Shown one piece after another: positions 34,747 to 44,134 of a DNA stretch of 45,956 nucleotides. The notes below the pieces were generated by a model that was given only the letters and a program-made list of their open reading frames with translations, had not been told where the DNA came from and did not search any database. Within the stretch, counting starts at the first letter, position 1. Every line of letters begins with the position of its first letter. The translations under genes and the position numbers were made by a program. Origin of the DNA: Bacteroidaceae bacterium. Its GTDB lineage: Bacteria > Bacteroidota > Bacteroidia > Bacteroidales > Bacteroidaceae. The DNA lies in the NCBI GenBank assembly GCA_024398515.1, contig JAKSIZ010000016.1, forward strand, positions 1-45,956. Reading direction: 5' to 3'.

Positions 34747-36027
34747 ATGAAAAAAGACCAGGAAATTTTCGATTTGATTGAAAGAGAACATCAGCGTCAG
34801 CTGAGGGGTATTGAACTTATTGCATCAGAGAACTCTGTATCTGATCAGGTGATGGCAGCCATGGGGTCATGCCTTACCAACAAGTATGCAGAGGGACTGC
34901 CTGCAAAGCGTTACTACGGCGGTTGCCAAGTGGTTGACGAGGTTGAAAACCTTGCCATCGAAAGGGTAAAGAAACTGTTCGACGCCGAATTTGCCAACGT
35001 GCAGCCTCACTCAGGAGCTCAGGCAAATGCGGCTGTATTGCTTGCATGCCTCAAGCCAGGCGACACTTTCATGGGACTTTCTCTCGAACAGGGAGGCCAC
35101 CTCTCACACGGTTCGTTGGTCAACACCTCAGGTATGCTCTACAATCCAGTGGCTTATCCTCTGAACAAAGAGACCGAAATGGTTGACTACGACGAGATGG
35201 AACGCATTGCCAAGGAAGTAAAACCTAAGCTCATCATCGGTGGCGGAAGCGCTTATTCTCGCGAATGGGACTATGAACGTATGCGCAAAATTGCCGACGA
35301 AGTTGGCGCCCTCCTCATGATCGACATGGCTCACCCTGCTGGTCTTATCGCTGCCGGATTGCTCAAGAACCCTGTGAAATACGCACATATCGTTACCTCA
35401 ACAACCCACAAGACTCTCCGTGGACCTCGTGGCGGTATCATCCTTATGGGCAAGGACTTCCCTAACCCTTGGGGCTACACTACGAAGAAGGGCGAAGTGA
35501 AACCTATGAGCATGTTGCTCAACAGTGCCGTATTCCCAGGCACACAGGGCGGACCGCTCGAACACGTCATCGCTGCCAAGGCTGTTGCATTCGGCGAAGC
35601 ACTGCAGCCAGAGTTCAAGGAGTGGGCTATGCAGGTGAAGAAGAACGCACAGGTTCTTGCCGACGAACTCGTAAAGCGTGGATTCAAGATTGTCAGCGGC
35701 GGAACAGAGAACCACTCAATGCTCGTTGACCTGCGTCCTAAATACCCAGAACTGACAGGTAAGGTTGCCGAAGCCGCACTCGTTGCTGCCGACATTACTG
35801 CCAACAAGAACATGGTGCCATACGACACACGCAGCGCATTCCAGACTTCAGGTCTCCGACTCGGAACGCCAGCCATCACCACTCGCGGTGCCAAGGAAGA
35901 CATGATGGTAAAGATAGCCGAGATGATTGAAACCGTGCTCAACGCCCCAGAAGACGAAACGGTAATAGCAAAGGTACGTGCCGAAGTCAACGCCATGATG
36001 GTCAACTACCCTATGTTTGCTTATTGA
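34747..36027 (+). CDS. glyA: Serine hydroxymethyltransferase
   Basis: 426 residues, standard for GlyA, which interconverts serine and glycine with tetrahydrofolate. The start at 34747 ([20 protein letters not shown]) fits family length and the promoter position. An upstream in-frame ATG at 34714 overlaps the -7 element. [45 protein letters not shown] and [15 protein letters not shown] (PLP Lys) are intact. Followed by a strong terminator at 36081. Confidence 0.97.
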   Translation: MKKDQEIFDLIEREHQRQLRGIELIASENSVSDQVMAAMGSCLTNKYAEGLPAKRYYGGCQVVDEVENLAIERVKKLFDAEFANVQPHSGAQANAAVLLACLKPGDTFMGLSLEQGGHLSHGSLVNTSGMLYNPVAYPLNKETEMVDYDEMERIAKEVKPKLIIGGGSAYSREWDYERMRKIADEVGALLMIDMAHPAGLIAAGLLKNPVKYAHIVTSTTHKTLRGPRGGIILMGKDFPNPWGYTTKKGEVKPMSMLLNSAVFPGTQGGPLEHVIAAKAVAFGEALQPEFKEWAMQVKKNAQVLADELVKRGFKIVSGGTENHSMLVDLRPKYPELTGKVAEAALVAADITANKNMVPYDTRSAFQTSGLRLGTPAITTRGAKEDMMVKIAEMIETVLNAPEDETVIAKVRAEVNAMMVNYPMFAY

Positions 36028-36080
36028 TTTTCCAGATACTGAGCATTTGTTGTGGGCGTTTCGTCGCAATAAATTGATAG

Positions 36081-36121
36081 AAGCACCCGTATGTTTTAAT
36101 CATGACATGCGGGTGCTTTTT
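36081..36121 (+). terminator. glyA terminator
   Basis: A 14-bp stem (AAGCACCCGTATGT with ACATGCGGGTGCTT, one G-T) and 10-base loop followed by T5. Confidence 0.9.
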
Positions 36122-36128
36122 GTAGATT

Positions 36129-36230
36129 GAACGCTTAACTCTGTCAAACATTGCAGCAATGTTCGAGTCAACATTGGAGCAATGTTCAGTTCAACATTGC
36201 TCCAATGTTTTTATGAGTATAACGCTTGAG
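36129..36230 (+). repeat. Triple-dyad intergenic element D
   Basis: Units start at 36148, 36171 and 36194 (23-bp period): ACATTGCAGCAATGT, ACATTGGAGCAATGT and its exact reverse complement ACATTGCTCCAATGT. The left end is GAACGCTTAACTC, the exact inverse of the right end of elements A and E. The right end is T5 then GAGTATAACGCTTGAG. It lies between the glyA terminator and the end of the convergent fcl gene. Confidence 0.85.
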
Positions 36231-36252
36231 TCGGTAAACGATGACGTTGAAG

Positions 36253-37422
36253 TCACTTTTCGAGTGAGGACTTGTACCAGCAGAAAAGCCTGTTTACTCC
36301 GTCATCTATCTCCACTTTATGAGTCCAGCCAAGCGAATGGAGCTTGTCAACGTTGATTAGTTTGCGCATAGTTCCGTCAGGCTTTGACGCGTCGAAAACG
36401 ATTTCGCCCGTGAAGCCGACTGCCTTCGCAACGAGTTCCGACAGTTCGCGTATGGTAAGTTCCTTGCCCGTGCCGACGTTGATATGGCAGTTGCGTATCT
36501 CGCCCAACGAAGGTATGGCGCCTCCTCTGCCTGCACTGTGGTTGCGGTCAACGGCTCCGTCGGTCGATGCGCCATAGTGAACGCTCGAATACTTTTCGAT
36601 GCCTATGATGTCGGCAAAGTTTACGTTGAGCAGCACGTGAACTGACGCGTCGGCCATGTCTTCGCTCCATAGGAACTCGCGTAGCGGTTTTCCCGTGCCC
36701 CAGAGAATGACCTTGTTGCTCTGGATGCCGTACTTGCTGAGCACTGCGAGGATTTCTTCCCTTCCCGCACTGCCGTCAATGCCCTCGACAGGACGCTTGT
36801 TGAGGTCGGTTGCGATCTTTTCCCATTCGCCGTCGGCAATGAGTTTCGCAAGGTATATCTTGCGCATCATGGCTGGCATGACGTGAGAGTTTTCGAGGTG
36901 GAAGTTGTCGTTCGGGCCGTAGAGGTTTGTCGGCATCACGGCAATATAGTTTGTGCCGTACTGCAAGTTATAGCTCTCGCACATCTTCAAGCCCGATATC
37001 TTGGCGAGTGCATACTCTTCGTTAGTGTATTCCAATTCGCTTGTCAGCAGGCAGTCTTCCCTCATCGGCTGCGGCGCATTCTTAGGATAGATGCATGTGC
37101 TGCCGAGGAAAAGCAACTTCTCAACGCCATGTGCGTATGCCTCGCTAATCACGTTGCACTGAATCTTCATGTTCATCATCATGAAGTCGGCACGGTAAAG
37201 CGAGTTTGCCATGATGCCACCGACAAAGGCTGCAGCGAGCACAACGGCATCGGGTTGCTCTTCATCGAAGAACTTCTTTACGGCATATTGGTCGGTGAGG
37301 TCTAACTCGCGGTGCGATTTGCCTACAAGATTACTGTACCCACGTGCCTTGAGATTGTTCCATATTGCAGAGCCTACAAGCCCGTTGTGCCCTGCGACGT
37401 ATATCTTTGAATTCTTATCCAT
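36253..37422 (-). CDS. fcl: GDP-L-fucose synthase
   Basis: 389 residues of the short-chain dehydrogenase fold. [19 protein letters not shown] is the NADPH-binding motif. [17 protein letters not shown] carries the catalytic Ser, and [16 protein letters not shown] the Tyr-x3-Lys. It converts GDP-4-keto-6-deoxymannose to GDP-L-fucose. About 65 residues longer than the E. coli enzyme because of an insertion (about 200-225, [20 protein letters not shown]) common in Bacteroidetes. It lies 4 bp after gmd, whose product is its substrate. GDP-fucose feeds capsule, O-antigen and surface protein O-fucosylation in Bacteroidales. Confidence 0.95.
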   Translation of the reverse strand: MDKNSKIYVAGHNGLVGSAIWNNLKARGYSNLVGKSHRELDLTDQYAVKKFFDEEQPDAVVLAAAFVGGIMANSLYRADFMMMNMKIQCNVISEAYAHGVEKLLFLGSTCIYPKNAPQPMREDCLLTSELEYTNEEYALAKISGLKMCESYNLQYGTNYIAVMPTNLYGPNDNFHLENSHVMPAMMRKIYLAKLIADGEWEKIATDLNKRPVEGIDGSAGREEILAVLSKYGIQSNKVILWGTGKPLREFLWSEDMADASVHVLLNVNFADIIGIEKYSSVHYGASTDGAVDRNHSAGRGGAIPSLGEIRNCHINVGTGKELTIRELSELVAKAVGFTGEIVFDASKPDGTMRKLINVDKLHSLGWTHKVEIDDGVNRLFCWYKSSLEK

Positions 37423-37426
37423 AGCT

Positions 37427-38737
37427 TTATTTTACTATACCTTTCTCCAGATATTCGGCAAGGTTGGTGCGCACCTTAAGTGCTGCGCCTTCACATGCCA
37501 CCTTCGTCAAGTCTGACTCAACCATAATCCTGATGAGTTCCTCGAACGATGTCTTCGTAGGATTCCAGTGTAATTTGGCCTTTGCCTTGGTCGGGTCGCC
37601 CCAGAGATTGACTACATCCGTCGGACGATAGAAGTCCTTGCTGACGGCGACAAGCTCCTTCCCAATGAGTTCTTTAGGGCCTGCAACGCAAACACCCACT
37701 TCGTTTATGCCCTCGCCATGGAACTCCAGTTCCATTCCGGCATATTTGAATGCCAAATAAGCAAACTCGCGGACACTATGCTGAACGCCGGTTGCAATGA
37801 CGAAATCCTCAGGCTTGCGGTTCTGAAGAATGAGCCACATGCACTCTACATAGTCCTTGGCATAGCCCCAATCGCGTAGCGACGAGAGGTTTCCAAGGTA
37901 GAGTTTATCCTGCATACCGTTAGCAATACGCGCTGCTGCAAGCGTAATCTTGCGCGTAACAAAGGTCTCGCCCCTACGTTCACTCTCGTGGTTGAATAGG
38001 ATACCCGAACAACAGAACATGTTGTATGCCTCGCGATACTCTTTCACAATCCAGTAACCATACAGTTTTGCCACAGCGTATGGGGAATAAGGGTGGAAAG
38101 GAGTGTTCTCGTTCTGCGGCACTTCCTCAACCTTTCCATATAGTTCCGACGTACTTGCCTGATAGATTCGGCAGGTGTTTTCCAAGTGGCAAGCGCGAAC
38201 TGCCTCAAGAATACGCAACACACCAGTGGCATCAACGTCGGCAGTAAACTCTGGCGAGTCAAACGACACCTGTACATGACTTTGTGCAGCAAGGTTGTAA
38301 ATCTCGTCAGGCATTACCTGTCCTACGACTTTCACGATTGACATTGAGTCGCCCATATCGGCATAATGCAAGTGGAAATTAGGCTTTCCTTCAAGGTGAG
38401 CAATGCGTTCGCGGTAGTCAACAGAGCTTCTTCGAATGATTCCATGCACGTCGTATCCTTTTTCCAACAGGAACTCTGAGAGGTAACTTCCGTCCTGGCC
38501 AGTGACGCCAGTGATGAGTGCAACCTTTCTTGTGCGAAGCGATTTAGGTTTGTCAATCGTCTCGCCAAGTTTTTCTTCTATTAGAGCAAGGCTGCTCTTA
38601 GATATACCTGTCCTACCCGAAAACCATCGGCTGACGATTGTCTCGTCTTTTCCGATAAGATTTGCAAGTTCACGCTGCGAGATTTCTTTCTTCTCCAATA
38701 ACGCCTTCAAAGAGGCAATGATGTCTTCTTTTTCCAT
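37427..38737 (-). CDS. gmd: GDP-mannose 4,6-dehydratase with N-terminal XRE-type HTH domain
   Basis: 436 residues. Residues 1-60 are a helix-turn-helix of the Cro/C1 type: [19 protein letters not shown], then [21 protein letters not shown] short linker ([10 protein letters not shown]) leads at residue 71 into a complete Gmd: [20 protein letters not shown] (NADP motif), [22 protein letters not shown] (Tyr-x3-Lys) and [16 protein letters not shown]. The enzyme makes GDP-4-keto-6-deoxymannose. Ordinary Gmd begins at the KVALITG strand. The fused reading frame is open and has no Met between HTH and enzyme that could start a separate Gmd. The promoter at 38770-38778 lies upstream of the HTH. DNA-binding ability and autoregulation are inferred. 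Confidence 0.9.
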   Translation of the reverse strand: MEKEDIIASLKALLEKKEISQRELANLIGKDETIVSRWFSGRTGISKSSLALIEEKLGETIDKPKSLRTRKVALITGVTGQDGSYLSEFLLEKGYDVHGIIRRSSVDYRERIAHLEGKPNFHLHYADMGDSMSIVKVVGQVMPDEIYNLAAQSHVQVSFDSPEFTADVDATGVLRILEAVRACHLENTCRIYQASTSELYGKVEEVPQNENTPFHPYSPYAVAKLYGYWIVKEYREAYNMFCCSGILFNHESERRGETFVTRKITLAAARIANGMQDKLYLGNLSSLRDWGYAKDYVECMWLILQNRKPEDFVIATGVQHSVREFAYLAFKYAGMELEFHGEGINEVGVCVAGPKELIGKELVAVSKDFYRPTDVVNLWGDPTKAKAKLHWNPTKTSFEELIRIMVESDLTKVACEGAALKVRTNLAEYLEKGIVK

Positions 38738-38769
38738 ATTATATATAATTTAATTTCACGAAATCGCAT

Positions 38770-38778
38770 GCAAAGTTA
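38770..38778 (-). promoter_or_regulatory. -7 element for gmd-fcl
   Basis: The minus strand reads TAACTTTGC, 33 bp before the ATG of the HTH-Gmd fusion, so the HTH segment is inside the transcript. Confidence 0.65.
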
Positions 38779-39080
38779 GTCACTTTCTTTTACTTTGCAA
38801 AACAAGTTTAATTATTTTTTCATTACTTGACTTTTGCAAATACAGTTTCGTTCTATTCATATACACTTCTCAAAATAAACAATCAAGTCGTGAAAATCTT
38901 TTTTGTTTCACTTGCACAATCCATGTATTATAAAGACACTAACCAGCATTATTCATACCACCACATTGCGAAAGGACTAAATTACAGTGCATAAAGCTAT
39001 GGAATATGAGACTATTTACGCGAAAATCAAGAGAAAACACATCGAAAAAAATATATTTCTGCATTTTTTCGACAAAAAAG

Positions 39081-39112
39081 TTTGTTAATTGCAAAAAAAT
39101 CAATATATTTGC
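39081..39112 (+). promoter_or_regulatory. Promoter of the DUF349 gene
   Basis: TTTG at 39081-39084 and TATATTTGC at 39104-39112 with a 19-bp gap, a nearly ideal Bacteroidetes promoter, 39 bp before the ATG. Confidence 0.8.
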
Positions 39113-39150
39113 AATTTGAAGTGTAGATGTATATCTAAAATAAACATATT

Positions 39151-41073
39151 ATGGACTCTCTAGAAGTAAAAGACCAGGCTCCTATCGTGAACGAGGAACC
39201 TCTAACAGAAGCTCAGGTAGAAGAAGCTCCTGTCGTTGAAAAGAATGAAGAATCGGCTGAAGTCATCGCCGCTGACACTGCACCAGTAGAGGAAGAGGCA
39301 GAATCTGCAAAGGTGGTGTATGAATCGAAAGCTGACGTTATCAACCGTGTAAAGGAAATCGCCCACGGCGAAGAAGTTCCGCAGAAAGCAGAGATTGACT
39401 ATCTGAAGACTGCTTTCTACAAGTTGCACCTTGCCGAACGCGAGGCACAGTATAAGGAATTCATCGCAGGTGGTGGTGACCCAGAGAAATATGAGGTCAC
39501 ACCAAGCGAGGACGAAGAAATCTTCAAGGCTGAGATGGGTCTTATCAGAGAGAAACGTGCCATAGCTTTCCAAGAGCAGGAAAAAGAAAAGAAGGAGAAC
39601 TACGAAAAGAAGCTCGAGATAATTGAAAAGATAAAGGCAATGGCTGTATCGCCTGAAGAAGCTAACAAGTCGTACAAGCAATTCAAGGACTTGCAGCAGC
39701 AATGGAAGGAGATAAAAGCAGTGCCTGCAGACAAGGCTAACGTGCTTTGGCGCAACTATCAGTTGTATGTAGAGCAGTTCTACGACTTGCTGAAGCTCAA
39801 CAACGAGGCACGTGAATATGATTTCAAGAAAAACCTTGAACTGAAGACAAAGCTTTGTGAGGCAGCAGAACGCCTTGCCGACGAGCCAGATGCCATTAGT
39901 GCATTCCATCAGTTGCAGAAACTCCATCAGGAATTCCGCGAGATTGGTCCAGTTGCAAAAGACCTTAGGGAAAGCGTTTGGGAAAGATTCAAAGCCGCTT
40001 CAACGATAGTAAACAAGCGTCATCAGGCACACTTCGACGAACTAAAGGGACAGGAAGAGGAAAATCTCCAGAAGAAAACTGCGCTCTGCGAGAAGGTTGA
40101 AGAGATTGCAAAGGCTGAAGTGAAGAACTCAAGCGAATGGGAAAAGCTCACAAAAGAAATCATCGAGATACAGACAGAGTGGAAGACGATAGGCTTTGCA
40201 CCACAGAAGATGAACGTAAAGATATTCGAACGCTTCCGTGCTGCATGCGATGAATTCTTCACAAGAAAGGCTGATTTCTTCAAGAACATAAAGGAAATCT
40301 TTGCTGCAAACGCAGAAAAGAAACGTGCACTCATAGCAAAGGCAAACGAACTGAAGGAAAGCACCGATTGGAAAAAGACCAGCGATAAGTTTGTTCAGCT
40401 CCAGAAGGAATGGAAGGAAATAGGCATGACACAGAAGAAGGTGGGCGATGCTCTTTGGGCAGAGTTCCTTGGTGCTTGCAATTATTTCTTTGAGAAGCGC
40501 AACTCATCGACCACAAATCAATATAAGGAAGAGCGTGAGAACCTTCAGAAGAAGAAAGGCGTCATAGCTCAGTTAAAGGAACTTCTTGAGAAAAGCAGCG
40601 ACGAGGCAGAAGCACTTGTCGGCAAACTCTCAGAGGAATTCAACGCCATTGGCCACGTTCCATTCAAGGAGAAGGACAAGATCTACACTGAATATCGTGA
40701 GACTATTGACGCATTGAGAAAGAAACTCAACATCAGTTTCAACAAGAAGAACGTAGAAGACTTCAAGAACAACTTGAAGAAACTTGCCAAGGAAGGTGAG
40801 GATTCTCTGCTTTCAGAACGTGCACGACTGATGAGACAGTACGAAAACCTCAAGTCAGAGATACAGACTTACGAGAACAACCTCGGTTTCCTCAACGCTT
40901 CAAGCAAGAAGGGCAACAGCCTGATTGACGAAGTAAACAAGAAGATTGATAAGCTTAAGGACGATGTTCAGGCTATATATAATAAGGTGAAAGCCATTGA
41001 CGAAGAGCGCAACAAGCCAGAGGTTAAGGAAGAAGAACCTGCAGCAGAAAGCGCAGAACAAGCTGAAGCATAA
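39151..41073 (+). CDS. DUF349 repeat protein
   Basis: 640 residues, almost entirely alpha-helical and coiled coil. The first 60 residues are acidic and low complexity (Glu/Ala/Val). About six DUF349 repeats follow, each about 70-75 residues with a W-K-x-I/E-x-x-P pattern: LQQQWKEIKAVPADKANVLW, FREIGPVAKDLRESVWERF, EWKTIGFAPQKMNVKIFERF and EWKEIGMTQKKVGDALWAEF. The C-terminus is acidic again (EEEPAAESAEQAEA). Cytoplasmic, since no signal peptide is present. DUF349 proteins are widespread in Bacteroidetes and their function is unknown to me. Monocistronic with a terminator at 41095. Confidence 0.87.
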   Translation: MDSLEVKDQAPIVNEEPLTEAQVEEAPVVEKNEESAEVIAADTAPVEEEAESAKVVYESKADVINRVKEIAHGEEVPQKAEIDYLKTAFYKLHLAEREAQYKEFIAGGGDPEKYEVTPSEDEEIFKAEMGLIREKRAIAFQEQEKEKKENYEKKLEIIEKIKAMAVSPEEANKSYKQFKDLQQQWKEIKAVPADKANVLWRNYQLYVEQFYDLLKLNNEAREYDFKKNLELKTKLCEAAERLADEPDAISAFHQLQKLHQEFREIGPVAKDLRESVWERFKAASTIVNKRHQAHFDELKGQEEENLQKKTALCEKVEEIAKAEVKNSSEWEKLTKEIIEIQTEWKTIGFAPQKMNVKIFERFRAACDEFFTRKADFFKNIKEIFAANAEKKRALIAKANELKESTDWKKTSDKFVQLQKEWKEIGMTQKKVGDALWAEFLGACNYFFEKRNSSTTNQYKEERENLQKKKGVIAQLKELLEKSSDEAEALVGKLSEEFNAIGHVPFKEKDKIYTEYRETIDALRKKLNISFNKKNVEDFKNNLKKLAKEGEDSLLSERARLMRQYENLKSEIQTYENNLGFLNASSKKGNSLIDEVNKKIDKLKDDVQAIYNKVKAIDEERNKPEVKEEEPAAESAEQAEA

Positions 41074-41094
41074 GCTTCAAGGAGATATAAATAG

Positions 41095-41121
41095 AAAAGC
41101 CCTCAATGTTGAGGGCTTTTT
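41095..41121. terminator. Bidirectional terminator
   Basis: AAAAGCCCTCAA at 41095-41106 pairs with 41109-41120. It ends DUF349 on the plus strand and the tRNA-Gln transcript on the minus strand. Confidence 0.85.
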
Positions 41122-41123
41122 TG

Positions 41124-41194
41124 TTGGGGTACCCGGGCTCGAACCAGGAATGACAGGACCAGAATCTGTAGTGTTACCATTACACCATACCCCA
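41124..41194 (-). tRNA. tRNA-Gln (CTG)
   Basis: On the minus strand the acceptor TGGGGTA pairs with TACCCCA. The D-arm GGTGTAATGGTAACAC, anticodon loop TTCTGGT (anticodon CTG, plus positions 41160-41162) and T-arm CCTGGTTCGAGCCCGGG follow. It reads CAG. CCA is not encoded. A minus-strand TACCTTTGC at 41222-41230 is its promoter. Confidence 0.92.
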
Positions 41195-41221
41195 GAATTC
41201 CTTTTGTTTCTGAAATCGGAT

Positions 41222-41230
41222 GCAAAGGTA
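41222..41230 (-). promoter_or_regulatory. -7 element for tRNA-Gln
   Basis: The minus strand reads TACCTTTGC, 28 bp before the mature 5' end. Confidence 0.6.
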
Positions 41231-41329
41231 ATAATAATTTTTATTACTGCAACAACCTTTTTCAAAAAACAGTTTCCTTTTTATATTTATTAACACTTCA
41301 AAGGTTCTTCCCTATTCCTTATATATAAT

Positions 41330-41361
41330 AAGGCGCGAGGACAAGAAGGTCTTCGCGCCTT
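41330..41361. terminator. Strong hairpin downstream of the repeat protein gene
   Basis: A 13-bp stem (AAGGCGCGAGGAC with GTCTTCGCGCCTT, one G-T) around AAGAAG. On the minus strand an AT-rich but not pure T stretch follows, so it is a likely but not classical terminator for the gene ending at 41420. Confidence 0.6.
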
Positions 41362-41369
41362 GAAATTAG

Positions 41370-41398
41370 AGCCCCCCTCTGTTCCCCCAAGGGGGGAT
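41370..41398. repeat. G-rich dispersed repeat, intergenic copy
   Basis: The reverse complement matches 30441-30469 with one mismatch in 29. It can fold on itself through CCCCCC/GGGGGG. A further GGAGGGGG tract follows to 41412. Confidence 0.85.
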
Positions 41399-41419
41399 AA
41401 AGGAGGGGGCTGTTTCTAA

Positions 41420-43723
41420 TTACATTCCGAGGATAATGCTTGCAGTACCTGTGATATCAGAAACTGTGATTTCATTATCATTGTCAACGTCAGCATTGTC
41501 GAAGTTGAATGGACTTGGGTTGTTGCCAAGGATGTAAGCAGCGATAGTTGTGATATCAGAAACTGTTACAGCTTCGTCTTCGTCAGCGTCACCCTTCAAA
41601 CCTGCTGGAGTTGGAGGAGTTGGCACTGCACCTGGAGTGAACTTGAATCCACCGAAACCAAGCTGAGTGTTCTCGTTGAACAACCAGTATGTCTTACCTG
41701 CGGTCATGTTGAATGTCAGATATACCCATGCAGCCTGTCCCTGGTTAACTTCTGCCTGGAGACAATAAGGGTTGTCTTCTGTTGCTGCAAGTTCATAGTA
41801 TATCATCTTCTTGCCAAGAGTTTCATCGGCTGGGTCGATTGGTTCGTCCTTACCATTTACATAACCTGAATACTTAACCTCACCCTTCAATGGATCGAGA
41901 GCTACTGCAGTCTCGCCATCAACAACGTAAGCCTTGCGGTTACCCTTGTTGTTCCATACGAGGAACTTCATTACACCGTCAGTCTTAGCTGTTACCTTAT
42001 AGTATGCACCATACTTTGGAAGGCCTTTGCTGCCGTCTGGGCTATAGTAGAAGTCATATTCACCAGTGAATTCCTTGCCTGTTTCATCAAACCAAGGGCC
42101 ATTAGGGTCATCCACTGTTCTGTAGCTACGACGATAGTCGCCTGTTGCAACGTCGTCCTTATACTTTGCTGCGAATGCAACACCTGTTGTTGGGTTACCG
42201 CCACCGTTTACGATATAGAGAGTCTTTGTTGCTCCAAGAGCGTCGTCCCATACGTTGTTACGACTGTTCTTTACTGCCCAACCATTGTTGTACTGAGGCT
42301 CAAGTGGAAGAGTTGTACCGTCTGTCCAACCTGTCTCAGGACCTGAAAGTGCATAGAGGTGTACGTTTGCAGTTGCGTCGATGTCAACTACGTTACCTGC
42401 TTCATTAGCTTCAGCTACCCATTCAGCCTTTGCTACACCTGTCTCATCAGTTGGAAGATATTCTTCTGCTTCTACTACAGCTGGAGTAAATTCAAATCCA
42501 CCGAAACCAAGCTGAGTGTTCTCGTTGAACAACCAGTATGTCTTACCTGCGGTCATGTTGAATGTCAGATATACCCATGCAGCCTGTCCCTGGTTAACTT
42601 CTGCCTGGAGACAATAAGGGTTGTCTTCTGTTGCTGCAAGTTCATAGTATATCATCTTCTTGCCAAGAGTTTCATCGGCTGGGTCGATTGGTTCGTCCTT
42701 ACCATTTACATAACCTGAATACTTAACCTCACCCTTCAATGGATCGAGAGCTACTGCAGTCTCGCCATCAACAACGTAAGCCTTGCGGTTACCCTTGTTG
42801 TTCCATACGAGGAACTTCATTACACCGTCAGTCTTAGCTGTTACCTTATAGTATGCACCATACTTTGGAAGGCCTTTGCTGCCGTCTGGGCTATAGTAGA
42901 AGTCATATTCACCAGTGAATTCCTTGCCTGTTTCATCAAACCAAGGGCCATTAGGGTCATCCACTGTTCTGTAGCTACGACGATAGTCGCCTGTTGCAAC
43001 GTCGTCCTTATACTTTGCTGCGAATGCAACACCTGTTGTTGGGTTACCGCCACCGTTTACGATATAGAGAGTCTTTGTTGCTCCAAGAGCGTCGTCCCAT
43101 ACGTTGTTACGACTGTTCTTTACTGCCCAACCATTGTTGTACTGAGGCTCAAGTGGAAGAGTTGTACCGTCTGTCCAACCTGTCTCAGGACCTGAAAGTG
43201 CATAGAGGTGTACGTTTGCAGTTGCGTCGATGTCAACTACGTTACCTGCTTCATTAGCTTCAGCACCCCATTCTACCTTTGCTACACCAGTCTCATCAGT
43301 TGGAAGATAAGTCTCAACTGCGCTTGGTGTTGGGCCTGGTTCTACTGATCCGCTAACGAGGTCGATGCTTGTGATAGTGTAAACACCACCCATGAGAACG
43401 AGTCCCATTGACTTCAATGTGTTTACTGTTGAAGCTGTCAATTCGAAGACAACATCACCAGCAGCAGCGATTTCAGTGTAAGGGATAACCTCAGTTGCAT
43501 AGTCGCCTCCAAATGCATTGACGTATGCACCAGCAGCAACGTCGGCTACTGTGATTGAAAGCTTCTGGTCAGCTGTTGCGTCAGCGAATGCACTTGCTTC
43601 TACTGCAAACGGAAACATGCCGTCCATTGCCTGTGTTCCTGACCAAACATTTGTCTTTTGGTCCTGAGCACTAATTGTCAGCACTGTCATGAGTGCCACA
43701 ACGAAAGTAAAAATTTTTTTCAT
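41420..43723 (-). CDS. Secreted protein with two near-identical 283-residue repeats and dockerin-like C-terminus
   Basis: 767 residues. The signal peptide MKKIFTFVVALMTVLTISA is followed by a divergent N-terminal region (about 20-140). Then come two tandem repeats of 283 residues, each starting YLPTDETGVAK and ending near NTQLGFGGF(E/K)FTP. The last 60 residues are a dockerin-like module with two calcium-loop-type motifs (GDADEDEAVTVSDITTIAAY, NADVDNDNEITVSDITGTAS), almost the same as in the pectate lyase at 14833. Repeat content is beta-rich and Trp/Tyr/Asn-rich, compatible with a glycan-binding or adhesin domain, but I do not recognise the family. The repeats are encoded by an 849-bp tandem duplication with 770 bp identical. 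The -7 element is at 43827-43834 (minus TAACTTTG), giving a leader of about 95 bases. Confidence 0.8.
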   Translation of the reverse strand: MKKIFTFVVALMTVLTISAQDQKTNVWSGTQAMDGMFPFAVEASAFADATADQKLSITVADVAAGAYVNAFGGDYATEVIPYTEIAAAGDVVFELTASTVNTLKSMGLVLMGGVYTITSIDLVSGSVEPGPTPSAVETYLPTDETGVAKVEWGAEANEAGNVVDIDATANVHLYALSGPETGWTDGTTLPLEPQYNNGWAVKNSRNNVWDDALGATKTLYIVNGGGNPTTGVAFAAKYKDDVATGDYRRSYRTVDDPNGPWFDETGKEFTGEYDFYYSPDGSKGLPKYGAYYKVTAKTDGVMKFLVWNNKGNRKAYVVDGETAVALDPLKGEVKYSGYVNGKDEPIDPADETLGKKMIYYELAATEDNPYCLQAEVNQGQAAWVYLTFNMTAGKTYWLFNENTQLGFGGFEFTPAVVEAEEYLPTDETGVAKAEWVAEANEAGNVVDIDATANVHLYALSGPETGWTDGTTLPLEPQYNNGWAVKNSRNNVWDDALGATKTLYIVNGGGNPTTGVAFAAKYKDDVATGDYRRSYRTVDDPNGPWFDETGKEFTGEYDFYYSPDGSKGLPKYGAYYKVTAKTDGVMKFLVWNNKGNRKAYVVDGETAVALDPLKGEVKYSGYVNGKDEPIDPADETLGKKMIYYELAATEDNPYCLQAEVNQGQAAWVYLTFNMTAGKTYWLFNENTQLGFGGFKFTPGAVPTPPTPAGLKGDADEDEAVTVSDITTIAAYILGNNPSPFNFDNADVDNDNEITVSDITGTASIILGM
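41646..43264. repeat. Direct tandem duplication, 849-bp period
   Basis: By eye, 41646-42415 and 42495-43264 are identical over 770 bp, so homologous recombination could add or remove a unit. The identical antisense reading frames in both copies support this. Confidence 0.9.
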
Positions 43724-43826
43724 GCTTTTGAACTTTTGTTAGTTAATAATTAGAAATTTGAAAATTTTAAGTTGTTTATTTTGTTTTTAGTTACTATTAT
43801 CAATAGATGGTTTGCGCAACGCGCGA

Positions 43827-43834
43827 CAAAGTTA
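43827..43834 (-). promoter_or_regulatory. -7 element for the repeat protein gene
   Basis: The minus strand reads TAACTTTG about 100 bp upstream of the ATG. The leader includes the GC-rich palindromic TTGCGCAACGCGCG. Confidence 0.5.
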
Positions 43835-44134
43835 CTAAATTATATTTAATAAGGTGTGGTTTGATTAAAATCAATGTCATGTTTTATGTTTTTTTAAGAC
43901 TTTACACACAATTTCTCCCTATTTTTGCCGATATATTAGTATAATTCAACTTTCGGATGTTCACTAATAAAAGAAACAACAATAGCCGTTTTATGAAAGA
44001 TATTATCTCCGATAATCTGCCGTCATTGAATATCAATCTTACCAAAAACAAGTTTTTGAAAGCTTCTCTTCAATGCCAGCAAACATGCCCGACGCTAATA
44101 AATCTGGCACTCGACGCTGATGATTGCAACGGAC
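43835..44134. other. Intergenic stretch without recognised gene
   Basis: AT-rich to about 43960. A 61-codon open frame at 43957-44142 shows no family features or start context and is not called. CGACGCTAAT and CGACGCTGAT words occur 26 bp apart near 44090-44122. Triple-dyad element E follows. Confidence 0.4.

Larger units (their letters stand above)
38738..39150. other. Divergent intergenic region gmd / DUF349
   Basis: 413 bp without a gene. It holds the minus-strand gmd -7 element and the plus-strand DUF349 promoter. The middle 280 bp is AT-rich with no ORF, repeat or hairpin that I could recognise. Confidence 0.6.
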
